From assembly GCA_002717385.1 (NCBI GenBank), contig PBDR01000001.1, forward strand, positions 1-64,000: 64,000 nucleotides of DNA, given 5' to 3'. Source of the stretch: Chloroflexota bacterium (GTDB lineage Bacteria > Chloroflexota > Dehalococcoidia > Lucifugimonadales > Lucifugimonadaceae). The notes under the pieces were generated by a model. That model was not told the DNA's origin. It searched no databases and was given only the letters and a program-made list of their open reading frames with translations. Shown one piece after another: positions 24,731-34,605 of the stretch. Made by a program: the position numbers and the translations under genes. The number at the start of each line of letters is the position of its first letter. Within the stretch, counting starts at the first letter, position 1.

Positions 24731-25420
24731 TTGGAAGATATTCCGAAACATATTTCAATCATAATGGATGGTAATGGGCGATGGGCTACCAAGAATCATT
24801 TTGACGTATCTGAAGGGCATATTGCAGGATACAAGAATATAAGACCAGTAATATCTGAATTATCTTCTATAGGTGTTAAATTTGTTACAGTATATGCTTT
24901 TTCTACAGAAAATTGGGGAAGACCAAAATCTGAAGTTCAAGCTTTAATGGAATTAGCTGCATCTGTTATTAAGGATGAAGTAAAAGCTATTTCTGAAGAA
25001 AACATTAAACTCACACATGCTGGAGAGCTTAATAATTTATCAAATACTTTACGGTCCGATATATTAGATGCAGTAGAAGATACAAAGAATAACTCTGGTT
25101 TAACTTTATGTGTTGCTTTCAATTATGGTGGAAGGCAAGAAATTATTAATGCAGTAAAAAAAATTATTTTAGATGAAATTAATGTAGAAAAAATCAATCT
25201 GGAATTATTTTCAAAATATTTATATGTACCAGAACTACCTTATCCAGATTTAGTGATAAGGACTGGCGGAGAATTTAGAATTAGTAATTTTCTAATATGG
25301 CAATCAGCATATTCAGAATTTTTTTCAACGCCTGTTCTCTGGCCTGATTTTGGATCTAAAGAGATAAATGAAGCTATAGTAGATTATGGACAAAGACAAC
25401 GTAGATTCGGTAGAAGATAA
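24731..25420 (+). CDS. uppS: Isoprenyl (undecaprenyl) diphosphate synthase
   Basis: A 229-aa cis-prenyltransferase that builds the lipid carrier for cell-wall and polysaccharide synthesis. It shows ISIIMDGNGRWATKN (catalytic Asp and diphosphate-binding region), FVTVYAFSTENWGRPKSEVQAL, NYGGRQEI and PDLVIRTGGEFRISNFLIWQSAYSEFF. The canonical GxxRLSNF Arg-Leu-Ser is FRISNF. The start is TTG, preceded by AGGAG. It draws on the isoprenoid pool supplied through dxr and ispG further along the operon. Confidence 0.94.
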   Translation: MEDIPKHISIIMDGNGRWATKNHFDVSEGHIAGYKNIRPVISELSSIGVKFVTVYAFSTENWGRPKSEVQALMELAASVIKDEVKAISEENIKLTHAGELNNLSNTLRSDILDAVEDTKNNSGLTLCVAFNYGGRQEIINAVKKIILDEINVEKINLELFSKYLYVPELPYPDLVIRTGGEFRISNFLIWQSAYSEFFSTPVLWPDFGSKEINEAIVDYGQRQRRFGRR

Positions 25421-25427
25421 TCTGAAA

Positions 25428-26237
25428 ATGAATTTCGACAATTTTTTAACAAGAATACTGATTTCGATAATTTTAATACCTTTGGTAATTGCAGCAATAT
25501 TTCTCAGTCAAATGATCTTTTATATATTGTTAATTTTATTTATGATTATTGCAAGTTGGGAATTTTACAATATGTCCAATTTGAAAAACAATAAAATTGT
25601 TTTATTAGTTGTTTTTATTGCAATTAATTTTCCAATTATTTTTTCAATTTCTATAATTTATTTGGATTATGCTAATTCATTATATTTTAATGTTATTTTA
25701 GGATTCTTCGTAGCAATATTTTTACTATTAAAGATTTTTCAACTTACAAAATTGTTTTTTCATATCGATTGGTTCTTTTGGATTTATATTGTCTTTTTTG
25801 GGTTTTGTTTAGGATTGATTCCATATATTTTGTCTAATGACCAAGGTCATTGGCATTTATTATTTTTATTGACTATTATTTGGATTACCGATACAGGTTC
25901 ATATTTCGTAGGTAATTTTTTGGGTCGACATAAATTACCTGCTTTTTTGAGTAAGAAAAAAAGTGTAGAAGGCGTTATTGGAGGAGTTGTTTCTGGTGTT
26001 GTTTATTCTATATTTTTTCTTAAATATTTTCATTTATCATTAAGTACATTGCAATTTTTTTTGGTAGTAATATTAATTCCTATTACTGCTGTAGCTGGAG
26101 ATTTGTTTGAATCGTTTATTAAAAGAAGATCTAATATTAAAAATTCTAGTAAGATTCTTTTAGGTCATGGTGGAGTTTTAGATAGATTAGACAGTATGGT
26201 ACCTAATGTGCTAATGTTTTATTTAATTTCAGGATAA
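25428..26237 (+). CDS. cdsA: Phosphatidate cytidylyltransferase
   Basis: A membrane enzyme making CDP-diacylglycerol from phosphatidate and CTP. Multiple helices precede the conserved GDLFESFIKRRSNIKNSSKILLGHGGVLDRLDSM signature at the C-terminus. The ORF track starts at 25386 inside uppS. An ATG at 25428 after the uppS stop gives a better family-like N-terminus (MNFDNFLTRILISIILIPLVI), though neither start has a strong ribosome-binding site. Confidence 0.92.
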   Translation: MNFDNFLTRILISIILIPLVIAAIFLSQMIFYILLILFMIIASWEFYNMSNLKNNKIVLLVVFIAINFPIIFSISIIYLDYANSLYFNVILGFFVAIFLLLKIFQLTKLFFHIDWFFWIYIVFFGFCLGLIPYILSNDQGHWHLLFLLTIIWITDTGSYFVGNFLGRHKLPAFLSKKKSVEGVIGGVVSGVVYSIFFLKYFHLSLSTLQFFLVVILIPITAVAGDLFESFIKRRSNIKNSSKILLGHGGVLDRLDSMVPNVLMFYLISG

Positions 26238-26245
26238 TTTAGTAT

Positions 26246-27361
26246 ATGAAAAATATAATTTTATTAGGCTCTACTGGTTCTGTTGGCCGTCAAGTGTTAG
26301 ATGTTGTAAGAAACTATCGAAATAATTTTAAAATTTTAGGCTTGTCGAATTATTCTAATTTAAAACTTTTTGAAGAGCAAATTCAAGAATTTTCTCCAAA
26401 ATACCTTTCTTCCCATTCGGTAGATAAAATTAAGAAAATTGCAGATGGTGAAGTTGTGAATTTAGATGAAATAGTGGTTGTTGATGATGTAGATTTAGTA
26501 GTTAATTGTATTTCAGGAAGCCCTGGATTAATTCCCACTATGAAAGCACTTAAAAATGGTATCAATGTTGCATTAGCTAATAAAGAACCCTTAATAATGG
26601 CAGGTAAATTGATTGTAGATTTATCTAAAAAATTTGGAGGAAAAATTTTACCGATTGATAGTGAACCTTCAGCTATTTGGCAATGTATTGAAGGTGAAAA
26701 CACTATACCTCGTAGGATTTTTATTACTGCTTCCGGAGGAGCTTTTAGAGGTCTAAAATGGGATGGTCTTTTGTCTGTGAAACCTGAAGAAGCTTTACGT
26801 CATCCTACTTGGAAAATGGGAGAAAAAATTACTATAGATTCTGCTACATTAATGAATAAGGCATTTGAAGTTATTGAAACTAAATGGTTATTTGATTCTA
26901 TGTATGAATCAATAGAGGTATTAATACATCCTCAAAGTGTAATTCACTCGATGGTTGAATTTATTGATGGATCTATAAAAGCGCAAATAGGTAATCCAGA
27001 TATGCACCATCCAATTCATTATGCTATGGCATATCCAAGAAGATTAGACAATAATTTTTTGGAATGGTTTAACCCTCTAAAATATAAAGAGTTGACATTC
27101 GACGAATATCATCAAGGTGATTATCCTTGTTTTGACTTGGCAATGGAGTATGCTAAAAAAGGAGGAACATATAATTCAGTACTTGTAGGAGCTGATGAAG
27201 TAGCAGTTTCAGCATTTATTGAAGGCAAAATTAAATTTACTGAGATTTATGACCTGATAAAATATTCTTTATCAAATCATTCACAGATTATGAATCCTAA
27301 TTTAGATGAAATTCTACAATCCCTTGAATATGGGAAGCAATCTGTTTTAAATCAGATATAA
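26246..27361 (+). CDS. dxr: 1-deoxy-D-xylulose 5-phosphate reductoisomerase
   Basis: A 371-aa DXR, the committed step of the MEP isoprenoid pathway (DXP to MEP, NADPH). Motifs are LLGSTGSVGRQVLDVV (NADPH-binding), ALANKEPLIMAGKL, PIDSEPSAIWQCI (metal/substrate), ASGGAFRG, HPTWKMGEKITIDSATLMNKAFEVIE and VLIHPQSVIHSMVEF. SEHSA of many DXRs is SEPSA here. Length is slightly short of the usual 380-400 but domains are complete. Confidence 0.95.
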   Translation: MKNIILLGSTGSVGRQVLDVVRNYRNNFKILGLSNYSNLKLFEEQIQEFSPKYLSSHSVDKIKKIADGEVVNLDEIVVVDDVDLVVNCISGSPGLIPTMKALKNGINVALANKEPLIMAGKLIVDLSKKFGGKILPIDSEPSAIWQCIEGENTIPRRIFITASGGAFRGLKWDGLLSVKPEEALRHPTWKMGEKITIDSATLMNKAFEVIETKWLFDSMYESIEVLIHPQSVIHSMVEFIDGSIKAQIGNPDMHHPIHYAMAYPRRLDNNFLEWFNPLKYKELTFDEYHQGDYPCFDLAMEYAKKGGTYNSVLVGADEVAVSAFIEGKIKFTEIYDLIKYSLSNHSQIMNPNLDEILQSLEYGKQSVLNQI

Positions 27362-27372
27362 GGTACTTTTAA

Positions 27373-29019
27373 ATGTTTAGTAACGTATTTATTTTAAGTA
27401 TTATAACTTTTTTATTAATTCTAATTCCTTTAGTTCTTTTTCATGAGTTGGGACATTTTTTAACTGCTAAGTTATTCAGAGTTAAAATTCTTGAGTTTGG
27501 AATAGGATTCCCACCTAAACTTGTAAGTTTTTGGACAGGAAAAACCCATATAAAAATTTCAAACCAGATTAAAACGGATATAAAACATGAAAATTATTTT
27601 GGAAAAATTATTGCATTGAATGTTAGTTATGAATCTGGTCAAATTGTGGCTACTTCTGTGAAAAATGCTCAGACACAAGATTTTGCTTTGGCATCACAAG
27701 GATCAATAATAGTTGGAAAACTTAGAGATATTTCAAAAAATGAAGTGACAGTATCAGAAATGTTATGGTCTGTTAACTTATTGCCTCTTGGTGGATTTGT
27801 CAAGATGGTTGGTGAAGAATCCTCAAATGTTATTGGATCACTAGGTAGTAAACCTCATTGGCAAAGATTAATAGTTATGGCTTCTGGTGCTTTAATCAAC
27901 TTAATCATTCCATTAATTATATTTCCTTTCATAGGGTTGATTCCTCAGAAAACAATTACTGGGCAAGTAATTGTAAATAATGTTTTTCCGAATAGTCCGG
28001 CATTTGATGCAGGAATAAAAAAAGGGGATATTATTACTTCAATTGAAGGGAAAAAAATCGACGAAATACAAGAACTCCAACTTATGATAAGTTCTAATTT
28101 AGGAGAAAGTATAGATATGGGATTAAATAGATCTATTCCAAATCCTTTTCCTAGACCTGATCAAAAATTGTTTGAATATTCTGGTTCAGAAGACGAGATA
28201 AAAATAATTCCTAGATGGAAACCTCCTAGACGTAAAGTAGTACTGAATCCAAGTGATATATACACAGAAATTTCTTTATCCGATGCAAGAATAATTGACC
28301 CTAATATAGGAATTAATAATAAATTATTAGTGGTTAATAATGTTGGGGACTCGATCGAAGAAATTTCAATTTCAAAATTAAAACAAATTGGGAAAATTTC
28401 TTCTATTGGTGACGAAATATACATTTCTGAAAATGGTGAAGAACCTGAATCAATTTCTATGGTCGAAGCTCGTAAACATAATTCTAATTTAGGAACAAAT
28501 AATTTTATTCAAGAAGGTGCTATTGGTGTTCAAATAGGAATGATTAATCAAATTGAAACAATTAGTTCTAAAAATGTTTTGAGATCAATACTTGATGGAT
28601 GGCGAGAGATTTTAGATATGTTTTTCATAACTAAAAATTCTATAAAATCATCAATAATTGGAAGCACTAACCCTCAATTTCAAGGACCAGCAACTGTTGG
28701 TCCAATTGGAATAAGCCAAATAACTGGTAATATAGCAGTATCAAATATTGAGATTAATACAAAAATAGTTTCATTGCTTTATATTACGGCGGCAATTAGT
28801 TTGTCTCTTGGAATTATCAATTTGTTGCCAATTCCAGCTTTAGATGGGGGGAGAATATTTTTTGTTATAATTGAAATTTTACGTAACGGTAAACGTATTT
28901 CACACACCAAGGAAGCATTAATTCATTCCATTGGTTTTACATTATTAATAGGGTTAATAATTTTGATCTCTATTCAGGATATAATTAGAATATTATCTGG
29001 AGATCTTTTTCCTAAATAA
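27373..29019 (+). CDS. rseP: Site-2 intramembrane metalloprotease RseP, with large insertions
   Basis: M50-family regulated intramembrane protease. The zinc motif FHELGHFLTAK lies at residue ~22-32 and the second active-site motif PIPALDGGRIF at ~485-495, each in a hydrophobic helix. A PDZ domain follows PLGGFVKMVGEES. At 548 aa it is much longer than the ~450-aa E. coli RseP. About 75 residues are inserted between the first helix and PLGGFVKM, and a further ~130 residues interrupt the PDZ region. It probably cleaves anti-sigma or membrane-protein remnants. It has the classical position after dxr. Confidence 0.92.
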   Translation: MFSNVFILSIITFLLILIPLVLFHELGHFLTAKLFRVKILEFGIGFPPKLVSFWTGKTHIKISNQIKTDIKHENYFGKIIALNVSYESGQIVATSVKNAQTQDFALASQGSIIVGKLRDISKNEVTVSEMLWSVNLLPLGGFVKMVGEESSNVIGSLGSKPHWQRLIVMASGALINLIIPLIIFPFIGLIPQKTITGQVIVNNVFPNSPAFDAGIKKGDIITSIEGKKIDEIQELQLMISSNLGESIDMGLNRSIPNPFPRPDQKLFEYSGSEDEIKIIPRWKPPRRKVVLNPSDIYTEISLSDARIIDPNIGINNKLLVVNNVGDSIEEISISKLKQIGKISSIGDEIYISENGEEPESISMVEARKHNSNLGTNNFIQEGAIGVQIGMINQIETISSKNVLRSILDGWREILDMFFITKNSIKSSIIGSTNPQFQGPATVGPIGISQITGNIAVSNIEINTKIVSLLYITAAISLSLGIINLLPIPALDGGRIFFVIIEILRNGKRISHTKEALIHSIGFTLLIGLIILISIQDIIRILSGDLFPK

Positions 29020-29040
29020 GCTGAATTAGTTAAAAAAAGT

Positions 29041-30267
29041 ATGACTGATTTTAATTTCACAAAAAGAAAATATACTAAACAAGTTTTAGTTGGCGATGTG
29101 AAAATTGGTGGGAATGCTCCCATTGTAGTCCAATCTATGACTGATACAGATACGGTAAACATCCTAAAAACTACTGAACAAATTATTTTATTAGCAAAAG
29201 CCGGTAGTGAGATTGTTAGACTTACAGTAAATAATGATAGGGCCGCAAAATCTGTTTATGAGATCAAATCTAGGATAAATGATCTTGGTTACAATATTCC
29301 TCTAGTTGGGGATTTCCATTTTATTGGACATAGGTTGTTAAATGATAATCCATCTTTAATTAAATCTTTAGATAAGTTACGTATTAATCCAGGGAATGTA
29401 GGGCGTGGAGTAAAACATGATGAAAATTTTTCAAGTTTTGTTAATTTAGCAAAAGAATATAATAAAACTATTAGGATAGGTGTTAATGCTGGTAGTTTAG
29501 ATCAAGATGTACTTTCCAAAAAAATGGATAAAAATTCACTTTTGAAAACACCTAAATCTTCTGAAGAGGTAGAAAATCTTGCGTTGATTGATAGTGCATT
29601 ATTAAGTTTAGATGCTGCTATAAATATAGGTTTGCCTGAAGATAAAATCATTATTTCTTGTAAAGTTTCTAGATTAAATCAAATGGTTAATGTTTACAGG
29701 GAATTATCTAAGAAATGTGACGTTCCTTTACATCTCGGATTAACTGAAGCAGGTATGGGACAAAAAGGTATCGTAGCAACTACATCTGCTTTATCTATAC
29801 TTTTATACGAAGGTATTGGAGATACTATAAGAGCTAGCCTTACACCAAAGGTTGGTGACGATAGGACACTAGAAGTAAAATTATGTCAAGATATTTTACA
29901 GTCAATTGGTTTGAGGAAATTTCGCCCTTCAGTTACTGCTTGTCCTGGTTGTGGTCGAACAACCTCTACATATTTTAGAGAATTAGCTTCAGATATAGAA
30001 GGATTCTTGGAAATTAGTCGTCCTAGATGGGAAAAGGAATTTCCCGGATCAGAAGAATTAAATGTTGCTGTGATGGGATGTGTGGTTAATGGACCAGGAG
30101 AATCTAAGGCCGCAAATGTAGGTATTTCTCTCCCTGGATCTGGGGAAATGCCAAGGGCTCCTGTATATATTGATGGTAAAAGAGAGAAATTTTTGAATGG
30201 GAATGATATTGCCAAACAATTTATAACTATTGTTGAGGAATATGTTTCGAATAAATGGGGAATTTAA
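29041..30267 (+). CDS. ispG: 4-hydroxy-3-methylbut-2-en-1-yl diphosphate synthase
   Basis: A 408-aa IspG (GcpE), a [4Fe-4S] enzyme of the MEP pathway converting MEcPP to HMBPP. It has VGDVKIGGNAPIVVQSMTDTDT at the N-terminus and the cluster cysteines in ITACPGCGRTT and VAVMGCVVNGPGE. The start is at 29041, 21 bp after rseP. It is the last gene of the rpsB-to-ispG run. The electron donor (ferredoxin or flavodoxin) is not in the window. Confidence 0.95.
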   Translation: MTDFNFTKRKYTKQVLVGDVKIGGNAPIVVQSMTDTDTVNILKTTEQIILLAKAGSEIVRLTVNNDRAAKSVYEIKSRINDLGYNIPLVGDFHFIGHRLLNDNPSLIKSLDKLRINPGNVGRGVKHDENFSSFVNLAKEYNKTIRIGVNAGSLDQDVLSKKMDKNSLLKTPKSSEEVENLALIDSALLSLDAAINIGLPEDKIIISCKVSRLNQMVNVYRELSKKCDVPLHLGLTEAGMGQKGIVATTSALSILLYEGIGDTIRASLTPKVGDDRTLEVKLCQDILQSIGLRKFRPSVTACPGCGRTTSTYFRELASDIEGFLEISRPRWEKEFPGSEELNVAVMGCVVNGPGESKAANVGISLPGSGEMPRAPVYIDGKREKFLNGNDIAKQFITIVEEYVSNKWGI

Positions 30268-30341
30268 TTTAGTTAATAAAATTTAACAATTGGCAAATAA
30301 AAATTTATACTTTATAGATATTACTTGGATAGGATTTATAT

Positions 30342-31070
30342 TTGAATAATTATGATGAACCTGATAATAGGAAACGACTTCTTGTTGTTGAGGATGATAA
30401 TAGTTTGGGAGAAGTTATTAAATATAACTTTTTATCTGAAGGATATGAAGTCAAGTTGGAAAAAAATGGTAAAGAAGGCTTGGATTCAGCACTAAGATGG
30501 CAATCAGATGTGATCATATTGGACCTAATGTTACCTTTAATTAATGGGATTGAAATTTGTAGAACTATTCGTAAAGAAGGAATTTTTACTCCTGTCATAA
30601 TCCTTACGGCTAAGGACACTGAAGTTGATAGGGTGGTAGGTTTGGAAGTTGGGGCAGATGATTATGTTACAAAACCTTTTAGTACTAGAGAATTAATTGC
30701 TCGTGTTGGTGCCAATATTAGAAGGACGGAAATGATTAAAATTGCAAGAGAAAATTATTCTGATGAAATAATAAATACCGGTAACTTAATTATTGATAAG
30801 CTATCAAGAAAAATTACACTAAATAATCAAGATATTTCTTTAAGACCCCGTGAATATGATTTACTTTTACATATGGCGTCAAATCCGAGCAGAGTTTTTA
30901 CTAGAGATCAATTACTTCAACAAGTTTGGGGATATGAGTATGCTGGTGATACACGTACTATTGATGTTCATGTGAGATGGTTGCGACGAAAAATAGAAAA
31001 AGATCCTTCTAATCCTATTCTTCTTCAAACAATTAGGGGAGTAGGATATAGATTTCATTCGGAAGTGTAG
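30342..31070 (+). CDS. phoB: OmpR/PhoB-type response regulator
   Basis: A 242-aa response regulator. The receiver has LLVVEDDNSLGEV (acidic pocket), VIILDLMLPL (phospho-acceptor Asp), ILTAKD and DYVTKPFS (Lys). The C-terminal winged helix has LRPREYDLLLHMASNPSRVFTRDQLLQQVWGYEYAGDTRTIDVHVRWLRRKI. It pairs with the kinase gene 2 bp downstream, which is followed by pstSCA, so I call it PhoB/PhoP-like phosphate control; this assignment rests on context. The start is TTG. Confidence 0.88.
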   Translation: MNNYDEPDNRKRLLVVEDDNSLGEVIKYNFLSEGYEVKLEKNGKEGLDSALRWQSDVIILDLMLPLINGIEICRTIRKEGIFTPVIILTAKDTEVDRVVGLEVGADDYVTKPFSTRELIARVGANIRRTEMIKIARENYSDEIINTGNLIIDKLSRKITLNNQDISLRPREYDLLLHMASNPSRVFTRDQLLQQVWGYEYAGDTRTIDVHVRWLRRKIEKDPSNPILLQTIRGVGYRFHSEV

Positions 31071-31072
31071 TT

Positions 31073-32467
31073 TTGTTTTTAGAGAAATTAAATTTGAAAT
31101 GGAGAATACTTTTATCTTCATTTTCTGTTTTGTTTTTAATTACTTTTTCATTTTTATTTATAAATAATTTTGTTGGGATATTTTTTGTTCTATTAACTTT
31201 TCTTTCTACTTTATTTATTGCGTATAAGGCTGTAGATGATTTTAAAAAAATTGGTGAAGATATATTAATTACTGAAAAAAAGCCTGACTATAGGATAGTT
31301 GATAGAGGTCCGAAAGAGATTTATAACGTTACTAGAGCAGTGAATAATTTGTCTGATCAACTTTCCAAGCAATTCATAATTGAAAAACAACAATCTAAAA
31401 AATTAAATGCAATTTTAGATGGAATACAAGAGGGTATTATTGTAATTAATCAAGATAACTTCTTAGATTATATCAATCCTGTAGCAATAAAAATTTTAGG
31501 TATAGATCAAGAAAGATTTGATATTTTTTCTAACCCAATTTCAACATTAAATAACAATCCAGAACTAAATGAAATTATTGAGAAAACTTTTTTAACGGGA
31601 AAGCCAATGACTTCAGAATTTGATCTTGTGGATTCTGGGACATCTATTTTAGTTTCTACTTCAGTATTATTTAATTGCATTAATGATGTAGATAACGAAG
31701 GGATTTTTTCAAAAAGAGAAATCATTGTTTTGTTGTCTGATCTTACCGCATTAAAAAGATTAAATATTACACGGAGAGAATTTATATCAAATGCTTCACA
31801 TGAATTAAGAACCCCGATAGCTGCAATTAAATCTTCTGCTGAGACCTTACAAATGGGAGCGATATCGGATCAAAATTTTTCAAGAAAATTTTTAAAATTA
31901 ATTTTCAATGATGCTCAAAGATTAGAAGATTTAGTTACAGAATTGATGGAATTAACCCGTTTAGAATCTGGAGATATTGAATTAAACCTGATTAAGATTA
32001 GCCCTTTTCATATAATTAATAATTCGTTCGATAGATTTTTTCAAATTTGTTCAAATAATAAAATTGAACTATATTTGGATCCAAATAGTAAAAATGTTAA
32101 TTCTTTGGTTAATGTAGATACTGATAAATTTGATCAAGTTTTGGCTAATATGATTAATAATGCTATTAATTGGACCGATGAAGGTGGAGAAATAGTTTTA
32201 TCATGTATTGAAAAAGAAAAAACTATTGAATTTAAAATTCTGGATAATGGCTCTGGAATTTCTCAAGAAAGTCTACCTCATATTTTTGAACGTTTTTTTA
32301 AGATTGATTCTTCCAGATCAGAACCCGGTACGGGTCTCGGATTATCGATTTCAAATCATATTGTCGGCTTGCACGGTGGGGAAATAACTGTTAAAAGTCA
32401 AGAGAATATTGGAACGGAATTTACTATAACTTTAACAAAATTTTCAGATAAATTAACATTTAGTTAA
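31073..32467 (+). CDS. phoR: Membrane sensor histidine kinase, PhoR-like
   Basis: A 464-aa kinase: two N-terminal helices (residues ~10-50) with almost no periplasmic loop, a PAS-like domain (~110-225, LDGIQEGIIVINQDNFLDYINPVA), HisKA (FISNASHELRTPIAAIKSSAETL) and HATPase with N box NMINNAINWT, G1 ILDNGSGI and G2 GTGLGLSI. The short extracytoplasmic part fits PhoR, which senses phosphate status through the Pst transporter. It is cotranscribed with the regulator gene (2-bp gap). The start is TTG. Confidence 0.88.
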   Translation: MFLEKLNLKWRILLSSFSVLFLITFSFLFINNFVGIFFVLLTFLSTLFIAYKAVDDFKKIGEDILITEKKPDYRIVDRGPKEIYNVTRAVNNLSDQLSKQFIIEKQQSKKLNAILDGIQEGIIVINQDNFLDYINPVAIKILGIDQERFDIFSNPISTLNNNPELNEIIEKTFLTGKPMTSEFDLVDSGTSILVSTSVLFNCINDVDNEGIFSKREIIVLLSDLTALKRLNITRREFISNASHELRTPIAAIKSSAETLQMGAISDQNFSRKFLKLIFNDAQRLEDLVTELMELTRLESGDIELNLIKISPFHIINNSFDRFFQICSNNKIELYLDPNSKNVNSLVNVDTDKFDQVLANMINNAINWTDEGGEIVLSCIEKEKTIEFKILDNGSGISQESLPHIFERFFKIDSSRSEPGTGLGLSISNHIVGLHGGEITVKSQENIGTEFTITLTKFSDKLTFS

Positions 32468-32555
32468 TATCAAAGTTAGAAGATCATAAATAACCTAAAA
32501 TTTTATTTAGAAATACTTAACGTTTCTCCCTGAAACTCATAAGGAGGCACAGATC

Positions 32556-33515
32556 TTGAGGATTAATATTTATGATAGGGATATTAGGACCTTTTTCCTT
32601 TTTGTTATTTTAATGATAGTTTCTTTGGCTTGTACTGAAACTAAAACCGTTGAGGTTGAAAAGATTGATAAAGCAGTACTGAGTTTAAAAGGTACTTTAG
32701 AGATAGATGGATCATCTACGGTTTACCCAATAACTGTCGCGGTTGCTGAAGAATTCCGAAAAATTCATCCTAATATTCAGGTTCCAGTAGGGGTATCTGG
32801 TACAGGTGGGGGTATGAAACGTTTCACTGTTGGAGAAACTTCAATTTCTAACGCCTCTAGGCCTATCAAGGATAAAGAAGTTACAGAGGCTGCGGATAAT
32901 GGAATTGAATTTATTGAACTTGCTATTGCATATGATGGTTTGTCAGTAATTGTAAATCCTGCGAATGATTGGGTAGATTGTTTAACAACGGAAGAGTTAA
33001 ATAAAATTTGGGATCCTCATAGTAAGCTCAGTAACTGGTCTGAAATACGAAGTGGTTTTCCTGATCAACCTTTGAGATTATATGGTCCAGGAACTGACTC
33101 AGGAACATTTGATTATTTCACAGATGTGATCAATGGAGAAGAAGGTGCATCTAGAGCAGATTACACACCATCAGAAGATGATAATGTACTTGTTCAAGGT
33201 GTGTCAGGCGATAAAGGCTCTTTAGGATACTTTGGATACGCGTACTACCTTCCAAATGCTGATAATTTGAAGCTTGTTGCTATTGATGGTGGGACAGGTT
33301 GTATTACTCCTGATTCAACTACAATTAATGATGGTAGTTATTCTCCTCTTTCACGACCGTTATTTATATATTTGAACAAAGCACACTTAAACAGACCTCA
33401 TGTAAAAGAATTTGTTAATTACTATTTAACTAACGGAGCTAAGTATGCTGAAGAAGTTGGTTACGTCGCTCTTACAGAAGGTATGTATAACGAAGGCAAA
33501 GAAAAAATTAAATAG
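32556..33515 (+). CDS. pstS: Phosphate-binding lipoprotein PstS
   Basis: A 319-aa periplasmic phosphate-binding protein of the high-affinity Pst importer. A signal peptide ends in a lipobox (IVSLAC). The ligand loop [37 protein letters not shown] and [13 protein letters not shown] are PstS hallmarks. The start is TTG with a strong AAGGAGG seven or so bases upstream, which implies high translation. pstC and pstA follow. The 88-bp gap after phoR carries TTAACA/TTAATA-like repeats that could be regulator sites. Confidence 0.93.
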   Translation: MRINIYDRDIRTFFLFVILMIVSLACTETKTVEVEKIDKAVLSLKGTLEIDGSSTVYPITVAVAEEFRKIHPNIQVPVGVSGTGGGMKRFTVGETSISNASRPIKDKEVTEAADNGIEFIELAIAYDGLSVIVNPANDWVDCLTTEELNKIWDPHSKLSNWSEIRSGFPDQPLRLYGPGTDSGTFDYFTDVINGEEGASRADYTPSEDDNVLVQGVSGDKGSLGYFGYAYYLPNADNLKLVAIDGGTGCITPDSTTINDGSYSPLSRPLFIYLNKAHLNRPHVKEFVNYYLTNGAKYAEEVGYVALTEGMYNEGKEKIK

Positions 33516-33613
33516 CACTTTTATCTTAAAAAAATATCTTTAACTTTACGTTAAGAGATTTGGTATAAAGTCATAAAGTGTTTTTTATTTTAATGTTTAG
33601 TAGAAATTATCAA

Positions 33614-34597
33614 ATGAATAAAAGATCAGAAAAAACGACGAGAGGGATAAACAAGATAGAAGAAGTGGTAATTGTATGGTTGTTGCGAATAATAACTCTT
33701 ATTTCAATTTTGACAACAATAGGTATAGTTTATGTTCTACTAAAAGAAAGTTTAGCTTTCTTTGTCGAAACACCTGAAAATCGTGAAACCCCTGTTTCTG
33801 TAATGGAATTTCTTACAGGTATTAATTGGACACCATTATTCAATTGTGCAACCTGTGACCCACCAATGCCAAGTTTTGGTGTTTTACCACTTGTAGTTGG
33901 GACATTGTTGGTAGCTTTTATAGCTGGGATAATAGCTTTAGCATTAGGATTATGTACAGCTATTTTTTTATCTGAATATGCTCCAGAAAAATTAAGGAAA
34001 ATATTGAAACCAGTTTTAGAAATTTTAGCTGGGATCCCTACTGTAGTTTATGGATATTTCGCTTTAACTTTGATAACTCCTTTTTTACGTACAGTATACA
34101 ATTATTTTGAATTAGAAACTGTCTTTGGTTTTTTTGGTGTTTTTAATGCATTGAGTGCTGGGCTTGTAATGGGATTAATGATTATGCCTATGGTTTCTAC
34201 ATTAAGTGAAGATGCCATGATGTCTGTTCCAAAATCTTTGAGAGACGCTGCATATTCTATGGGTGCTACAAGATTTGAAGTTTCCACGAAAGTAGTGGTT
34301 CCTGCAGCACTTTCAGGTATAGTTGCATCTTTTATTTTGGCATTGTCAAGAGCGATTGGCGAGACTATGATTGTTACTTTAGCAGCTGGTGCAACACCAA
34401 ATTTAACTTTCAATCCTATCGAAAGTATACAAGCAATGACAGGATACATCGTAAATATAGCTCTTGGTGAAGCTCCACATGGTTCTATAGAGTATCAAAC
34501 GTTATTCGCAGTGGGATTGTTATTGTTTTTGATAACACTTTTGATGAATATACTTGGAAGATGGGTTATAAGTAGATATAGACAAGTATACGATTGA
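33614..34597 (+). CDS. pstC: Phosphate ABC permease PstC
   Basis: The inner-membrane permease of the Pst importer has six helices with the EAA-type loop [28 protein letters not shown] and [16 protein letters not shown]. Its periplasmic part includes [31 protein letters not shown]. The ORF track uses a GTG at 33578. MNKRSEK at 33614 gives the usual N-terminus, but neither has a clear ribosome-binding site. An 8-bp gap separates it from pstA. Confidence 0.92.
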   Translation: MNKRSEKTTRGINKIEEVVIVWLLRIITLISILTTIGIVYVLLKESLAFFVETPENRETPVSVMEFLTGINWTPLFNCATCDPPMPSFGVLPLVVGTLLVAFIAGIIALALGLCTAIFLSEYAPEKLRKILKPVLEILAGIPTVVYGYFALTLITPFLRTVYNYFELETVFGFFGVFNALSAGLVMGLMIMPMVSTLSEDAMMSVPKSLRDAAYSMGATRFEVSTKVVVPAALSGIVASFILALSRAIGETMIVTLAAGATPNLTFNPIESIQAMTGYIVNIALGEAPHGSIEYQTLFAVGLLLFLITLLMNILGRWVISRYRQVYD

Positions 34598-34605
34598 AAA
34601 ATTAA

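Noticed and set aside
34102-34449. 115-aa minus-strand ORF
   Set aside because: It is a shadow inside pstC.
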